A stretch of 37,987 nucleotides of DNA from Streptomyces sp. E2N166 (GTDB lineage: Bacteria; Actinomycetota; Actinomycetes; Streptomycetales; Streptomycetaceae): the NCBI RefSeq assembly GCF_003671715.1, contig NZ_RAIF01000031.1, positions 1,030,763-1,068,749 of the forward strand, given 5' to 3'. The notes beneath the pieces are model-generated. The model was given only the letters and a program-made list of their open reading frames with translations. It was not told the origin of the DNA and did not search any database. The position numbers and the translations under genes were made by a program. Positions 33,415-37,987 of the stretch are shown in pieces (position 1 is the first letter of the stretch; each line of letters starts with the position of its first letter).

Positions 33415-33447
33415 CTCCCCGGGCCCACGGCGGCCCATGACGTGGAA

Positions 33448-33488
33448 GGGGCGGCGTACCGCGGCACGGTGCCGGCGTACGCCGCCCT
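33448..33488. terminator. bidirectional terminator between proS and the exporter operon
   Basis: GGGCGGCGTAC (33449-33459) pairs with GTACGCCGCCC (33477-33487), and inside it CGGCAC pairs with GTGCCG around a single G. The nested stems make a long, nearly continuous hairpin between converging transcripts. Confidence 0.8.
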
Positions 33489-33530
33489 CGGGCGGAACGG
33501 GTCGCGGGAGGTGGCCCGCTTTCACGGCGG

Positions 33531-34318
33531 TTACTTCGGGTCGCGGTTGAACTTCGCGGCCGACCAGAAGTAGCCGAGCACCGCGAGCCCCAGGCACCAG
33601 GCGACCGCCAGCCACCCGTTGTGGCCGATCTCGGTGCCGAGCAGCAGCCCGCGCAGGGTCTCGATGGCGGGTGTGAAGGGCTGGTACTCGGCGATCGGCT
33701 GGAACCAGCCCGGCATCGCGTCGACCGGGACGAAGGCGCTGGAGAGCAGCGGCAGCAGGATCATCGGCATCGCGTTGTTGCCGGCGGCCTCGGCGTTCGG
33801 ACTGATCAGGCCCATTCCGACGGCGATCCAGGTGAGCGCCGTGGCGAAGAGCACGAGCAGTCCGAACGCGGCCAGCCATTCCAGGGCGGTGGCGTCGGTG
33901 GAGCGGAAGCCGATGGCGACGGCGACGGCGCCGACGAGGACCACGCTCATGACGGACTGGAGCACGCTGCCGATGACGTGTCCGACGAGTACGGAGCCGC
34001 GGTGGATCGCCATGGTGCGGAAGCGGGCGATGATGCCCTCGGTCATGTCCATGGAGACGGACACCGCGGTGCCGATCGTGGTGCTGCCGATGGTCATCAG
34101 CAGGAGGCCCGGCACGAGGTAGGCGATGTAGTCGGAGCGGTCGGCGCCGCCGCCGGCGATGCCCGCGCTCATCACGTCGCCGAAGACGTAGACGAAGAGC
34201 AGCAGCAGCATGACCGGCGTGAGCAGCAGGTTCAGGGTGAGGGACGGGTAGCGCCGGGCGTGCAGCAGGTTGCGGCGCAGCATGGTGGACGAGTCGCGCA
34301 CGGCGAGGGAGAGGGAGC

Positions 34319-34322
<4 letters not shown>
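33531..34322 (-). CDS. ABC-2 type exporter permease (DrrB-like)
   Basis: The protein has 263 residues and about six membrane segments: LTLNLLLTPVMLLLLFVYVF, YLVPGLLLMTIGSTTIGTAV, SVMSVVLVGAVAVAIGF, LAAFGLLVLFATALTWIAVG, MILLPLLSSAFVPV and LAVAWCLGLAVLGYF. The GMGLISPNAEAAGN segment and FVPVDAMPGWFQPIAEYQPF are typical of the DrrB/NodJ family that works with a separate ATPase to export drugs or lipids. The ATG at 34322 overlaps the ATPase stop codon (ATGA). Last gene of the DUF4097-ATPase-permease operon. Confidence 0.92.
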
Positions 34323-35278
<956 letters not shown>

Positions 35279-35290
35279 GGTGGGTGCTCC

Positions 35291-35959
35291 TCAGAGGCTG
35301 CGGGCGACGATGTCGCCGTAGGAGGTGGTCGCGTGGATGGTCAGGTCCGCGGCGGCGCCGTCGGTGTTCCTGAGCGAGTTGTGAATCCGGCCGTAGCCGG
35401 TGCCGGCGTCCAGGGAGGCGGAGACTCCGTGGGCGGCGCCGACCGACACCTCGCCGGCCTCGGTGCGCAGCACGACCGCGCCGCGCGCGGCCTCGGCGAT
35501 CCTGATGTCGCCCTTGGAGGTGCTGATCTCCGCGGGGCCGTCCAGACGGCCGACCGAGACGTCACCGGCGAGCGTGGTGAGCCGGGCACTCGCGGCCTCG
35601 TCGAGCTTGACCGAGCCGTGCGAGCTCTCGAAGACGACGTCGCCGAGCCGTCCGACGCCCCGGAATTCGGCGCTGGCCGCCTTCGCCTCGACCCGGGAGT
35701 CGGCGGGCAGTTGGATGGTCACCTCGATGGAGCCGGAGCTGCCGAGGATCCGGTTGTTCGCCGGAGCCTCGACCCGCAGGACGCCGTCGCCGTATTCGAC
35801 CCTGGTCTGCTCCGCCGCCTTCACGTCGCGGCCGTCCGAGGCGTTCGCGGGCAGTACCTCGACGGTGGTGTCGGCCCGGTCGGCGGCGATGAACCGGATG
35901 CGTCCGGCGGGGATGTCCAGGACGGTGGCGATCGGGGTGGGAGTGTCGAACGTCTGCAT
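35291..35959 (-). CDS. DUF4097-family beta-helix protein
   Basis: The protein has 222 residues, with no signal peptide or membrane segment. It consists of short repeated beta-strand units (VVFESSHGSVKLDEA, LTTLAGDVSVGRLDG, EISTSKGDIRIAEA, VLRTEAGEVSVGAA, HATTSYGDIVARSL) characteristic of DUF4097. Function unknown; such genes are often found next to DrrAB-type exporters, as here. The start ATG at 35959 has GGAGAG 6 bp upstream. First gene of the three-gene operon. The start region lies between the arms of a 9-bp inverted repeat (35946-35954 and 35988-35996). Confidence 0.9.
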   Translation of the reverse strand: MQTFDTPTPIATVLDIPAGRIRFIAADRADTTVEVLPANASDGRDVKAAEQTRVEYGDGVLRVEAPANNRILGSSGSIEVTIQLPADSRVEAKAASAEFRGVGRLGDVVFESSHGSVKLDEAASARLTTLAGDVSVGRLDGPAEISTSKGDIRIAEAARGAVVLRTEAGEVSVGAAHGVSASLDAGTGYGRIHNSLRNTDGAAADLTIHATTSYGDIVARSL

Positions 35960-35997
35960 CGTGCTCTCCTTCGTCGCGGTGCTTTCTGACGTTCGAA

Positions 35998-36026
35998 ACG
36001 CTACGTTGCATTCACGAATCTATCAA
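35998..36026 (-). promoter_or_regulatory. predicted promoter of the DUF4097-exporter operon
   Basis: On the minus strand TTGATA (36026-36021, 5 of 6 positions of TTGACA), a 17-bp spacer, then TAGCGT (36003-35998, fits TAnnnT). A TTGCA half-site (36004-36010) lies inside the spacer, so the neighbouring regulator could block polymerase here. Transcription would start near 35991. Confidence 0.55.
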
Positions 36027-36140
36027 TAACTCTGTTGCATCGTATCTACATCGCAGCAGGTGAGAGCTACTTATTCGTTGCAATGGTCTTCCCACTTAAT
36101 GCAACGACGAACCCGCCCTCGTTGCAATGGATTGCAAGCG
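36004..36140. promoter_or_regulatory. cluster of TTGCA operator half-sites in the divergent promoter region
   Basis: Half-sites occur at 36004-36010, 36033-36039, 36076-36085, 36099-36106 (reversed), 36120-36129 and 36131-36138. The last two form TTGCAAT-GG-ATTGCAA (36122-36137), a perfect inverted repeat, and 36076/36099 form a wider pair CGTTGCA...TGCAACG. The 224-bp gap is strikingly AT-rich for this genome, which suggests a protein-binding region. The obvious candidate binder is the regulator encoded at 36184. Confidence 0.65.
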
Positions 36141-36151
36141 AACGCTATGGT
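36122..36151 (+). promoter_or_regulatory. predicted promoter of the two-HTH regulator gene
   Basis: TTGCAA (36122-36127), 18 bp, TATGGT (36146-36151): four matches of six in each hexamer. The -35 is part of the inverted repeat at 36122-36137, which suggests autoregulation. The leader would be about 26 nt. Confidence 0.45.
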
Positions 36152-36183
36152 GGTGACACCACGGCAGTACGAAGGAGGCAGCG

Positions 36184-36936
36184 GTGCCCGGAGGCAGGCT
36201 CACTCAGCACGAACGTCAGCGGATCGCACTCGGGCTGGCCGACGGCCTCGCCTACGCGGAGATCGCCAGACGCCTCGACCGCCCGACCTCGACGATCACG
36301 CGCGAGGTGATGCGCAACGGCGGCCCCACCACCTACCGTGCCGACCTCGCCCACCGCGCCACCGAGCACCGCGCCCACCGGCGCAGGCAGGCCGCGCCCC
36401 AGGGCCCGAAGGCGCCGCCGCAGGCCCACGGGCGGGACGCCGACGCCGTGCGTGAGTACGAGGAGGTGTTCACCACCGTCCTCATGGCCTCGGGCATGCC
36501 CAAGATGATGGCCCGGGTCATGGCCTGTCTCACCCTCACCGACTCCGGCAGCCTCACCGCGTCCGAACTCGTCCAGCGCCTTCAGGTGAGCCCGGCGTCC
36601 GTCTCCAAGGCGATCGCGTTCCTCGACGAGCAGGCCTTCGTCCGCCGGGAACGCGACGAACGCCGCCGCGAGCGCTATGTCGTCGACGACGACATCTGGT
36701 ACCAGTCGACGGTGGCCAGCGCCCGGTCCATCGCCCAGGTCGTCGAGACCGCACGGCAGGGCGTGGGCGTCCTCGGCTCCAACACCCCGGCCGGCGCCCG
36801 CCTGGAGAACGTCGCACGCTTCCTCGACTTCGTCAGCGAGAGCACCGCCCGCGCCGCCGAGCAGGCCCGCGAGGTCCTCCACACGAAAGCCAGGACGCCC
36901 GGACCCGCAGCGCCGGACGCGGAGACGACGCGGTAG
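36184..36936 (+). CDS. regulator with an IS30-like HTH joined to a GbsR/MarR-type HTH
   Basis: The protein has 250 residues. Residues 5-45 (LTQHERQRIALGLADGLAYA, EIARRLDRPTSTITREV) match the N-terminal HTH of IS30-type transposases (HTH_38), without any DDE catalytic domain after it. A charged linker (about 48-85) leads to a winged-helix domain (about 90-190): MARVMACLTLTDSGSLTASE, LVQRLQVSPASVSKAIAFL, RRERDERRRERYVV, as in GbsR/MarR regulators. The C-terminus is helical and may dimerise. Start GTG 36184 has AAGGAGG 5 bp upstream. It is divergent from the DUF4097-exporter operon and is its probable repressor; the inducer is unknown. Confidence 0.85.
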   Translation: MPGGRLTQHERQRIALGLADGLAYAEIARRLDRPTSTITREVMRNGGPTTYRADLAHRATEHRAHRRRQAAPQGPKAPPQAHGRDADAVREYEEVFTTVLMASGMPKMMARVMACLTLTDSGSLTASELVQRLQVSPASVSKAIAFLDEQAFVRRERDERRRERYVVDDDIWYQSTVASARSIAQVVETARQGVGVLGSNTPAGARLENVARFLDFVSESTARAAEQAREVLHTKARTPGPAAPDAETTR

Positions 36937-36956
36937 GAGCCAGGACAGCGTGATCA

Positions 36957-36983
36957 GGCGCCGCGCCGACTGCCCGCGGCGCC
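36957..36983. terminator. terminator between the regulator and kinase-like genes
   Basis: GGCGCCGCG (36957-36965) and CGCGGCGCC (36975-36983) form a perfect 9-bp stem with a 9-base loop, between converging genes. Confidence 0.75.
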
Positions 36984-36993
36984 CTCCGGCGTC

Positions 36994-37893
36994 CTACAGC
37001 CAGCTCGCGAACTCCAGCAGCAGTTCCGCGTCCTGCTCCCGGCCCACCCGGCGGGCCCGTACGCCCGACTCGACAGCTCGGAACAGCGTCCAGCCGCGCA
37101 GCCGTTCCTGGTCGACCTCCAGCGACTCCGCGAGCCGCTTGACCCGCCGCCGGGTCGTCGAGGCGCCCGAAGGCTGGGCGATGAGGTCCTCCACCCGGTC
37201 CCGCACCAACCGCGCGAGGTCGAAGGCGCTCTCGCCGACCACCGGGTCCGGGCCCACGGCCAGCCAAGGCATCCGGTCCCCGGCGAGCACCTTGCTCTGC
37301 CGGAACGTGCCGTGCAGAAGCCGCGCTTCGGGCGGCGCGGCCAGCAGTTCCTCGCGGGCCGCGAGCGCCGCGTCGACCAGCGGCGCCACCTCGGGGCCGG
37401 CCACCGCGCCCGCCCGCATAACCTCGGCCTGCCGCCCGGTCCGCTCGGCCACGGTCTCGAAGGGGTGACCGGCGGGCGGCTCGACCCACAGCCGCCGCAG
37501 CGTCCCCGCGGCCTCCAGCAACGCCTTCGCCTCCGGCAGCGACCGCACCGAAACGTCCGGATGCAGCCGCTCCAGCAGCAGTACGCCCTCCTCGGCCTCC
37601 GCTTCGAGCAGCTGTACGGCGCCCAGTCCGCCCCAGTGGGAGAGCGCGGCCCGCTCGCTCTCCGGGCGTGCCCGTCGGGGGGCCAGCTTCAGCACCGCGG
37701 GCGTCCCGCCGGCCGCCCGCACCAGGACCACCAGACTGCTGCGCCCGCCGGGCACCTGCACCCGCTCCGCGGTCAACTCGCGCAGCGCCACGGCCCGCTC
37801 CGCCGCTTCGGGCAGCTTCTCCAACCAGTCGTCACCGTCCGGTGCCGTCTCACCGAGCGCCCTGACCAGACGCCGCGGCGGTTCGAAAGCCAT
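36994..37893 (-). CDS. aminoglycoside phosphotransferase-fold protein, catalytic residues lost
   Basis: The protein has 299 residues and follows the APH(6)/streptomycin 6-kinase-like layout: an N-lobe with the ATP-binding Lys in TPAVLKLAP, a hinge near GVLLLERLHPDV, and a C-lobe ending SAFDLARLVRDRV. The catalytic loop, normally HGDxxxxN, reads HGTFRQSK (H194, T196, K201), and the metal-binding IDP motif reads VGP (G214). Both essential aspartates and the Asn are therefore missing although the frame is intact. It is probably a pseudokinase or an unrelated binding protein, not a resistance enzyme. Start ATG 37893 has GGGAAGGGAA about 8 bp upstream. Possibly cotranscribed with a minus-strand gene ending at 37933. 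Confidence 0.8.
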   Translation of the reverse strand: MAFEPPRRLVRALGETAPDGDDWLEKLPEAAERAVALRELTAERVQVPGGRSSLVVLVRAAGGTPAVLKLAPRRARPESERAALSHWGGLGAVQLLEAEAEEGVLLLERLHPDVSVRSLPEAKALLEAAGTLRRLWVEPPAGHPFETVAERTGRQAEVMRAGAVAGPEVAPLVDAALAAREELLAAPPEARLLHGTFRQSKVLAGDRMPWLAVGPDPVVGESAFDLARLVRDRVEDLIAQPSGASTTRRRVKRLAESLEVDQERLRGWTLFRAVESGVRARRVGREQDAELLLEFASWL

Positions 37894-37932
37894 GCGCGAG
37901 CCGTTCCCTTCCCGTACGGGCAGCCGTACGTG

Positions 37933-37987
37933 TTACGCGGTCGGTGTCCCCGAAGCCGAAGCCGAAGCCGGGTCCGAGGCCGGGCCC
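37933..37987 (-). CDS. possible C-terminal end of a further minus-strand gene (5' outside window)
   Basis: Reading the minus strand from the window edge gives PASDPASASASGTPTA and then TAA (37935-37933). The low-complexity Ala/Ser/Pro tail is typical of C-termini in this genome, and the 39-bp gap to the kinase-like gene would suit an operon. With only 17 codons visible the call is tentative. The DNA contains three GAAGCC repeats. The region just after it holds the palindrome CCCGTACGGG. Confidence 0.35.
   Translation of the reverse strand, partial: GPASDPASASASGTPTA

Noticed and set aside
36184..36330. IS30 insertion sequence
   Set aside because: Only the HTH region is similar; no DDE catalytic domain, terminal inverted repeats or target duplication are visible.
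36994..37893. functional aminoglycoside resistance kinase
   Set aside because: The catalytic Asp and Asn and the metal-binding Asp are replaced (HGTFRQSK, VGP).

Overview
The window is a stretch of Streptomyces-type chromosome. GC content is very high, almost every codon ends in G or C, and translational overlaps of the ATGA, GTGA and TGATG kind are common. The gene order dxr - M50 protease - ispG - DUF4081 GNAT - GNAT - proS is the conserved actinobacterial arrangement. No tRNA, rRNA, CRISPR array, insertion sequence or prophage was seen. All positions and residue numbers were read by eye from the sequence; no database search was run.

Layout. (1) 1-5168: the end of a TraG/FtsK-like P-loop protein, a PucR-type regulator, a dispersed Streptomyces intergenic element and an aldehyde dehydrogenase. 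(2) 5189-6081: about 0.9 kb without an intact gene. It is bounded by two strong hairpins and holds the remains of a methyltransferase (+) and a glycosyltransferase (-), lying tail to tail. (3) 6109-23780: a large carbohydrate locus. (4) 23990-25954: a long-chain-type acyl-CoA dehydrogenase. (5) 26082-33414: the isoprenoid (MEP pathway) and housekeeping block ending in proS. (6) 33531-36936: a DUF4097 / ABC-2 exporter operon divergent from an unusual two-HTH regulator. (7) 36994-37987: a kinase-fold protein that has lost its catalytic residues, then what may be the tail of another minus-strand gene.

The carbohydrate locus is the main find. Its content fits xyloglucan: secreted GH12 and GH74 endo-enzymes, a Tat-type lipoprotein binding protein with two LplB/LplC-like permeases but no ATPase, and signal-less enzymes for each linkage of fucosylated xyloglucan oligosaccharides. 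These are GH95 (fucose), GH42 (galactose), GH31 alpha-xylosidase (xylose) and GH3 (glucose backbone). A LacI-family repressor gene lies upstream of the GH31 gene. The palindrome TCGAAGCGCTTCGA occurs at both divergent promoters of the GH3/transporter intergenic region and, extended to 18 bp, upstream of the repressor gene. The suggested model is: outside cutting by GH12/GH74, import of oligosaccharides by a shared ATPase such as MsiK, trimming in the cytoplasm, and derepression by an imported sugar. The substrate assignment is inferred from the combination of enzyme families.

The exporter region shows a second self-contained circuit. A regulator carrying an IS30-like HTH joined to a GbsR/MarR-like HTH sits beside an unusually AT-rich 224-bp divergent promoter region with six TTGCA half-sites that overlap recognisable -35/-10 elements for both directions.
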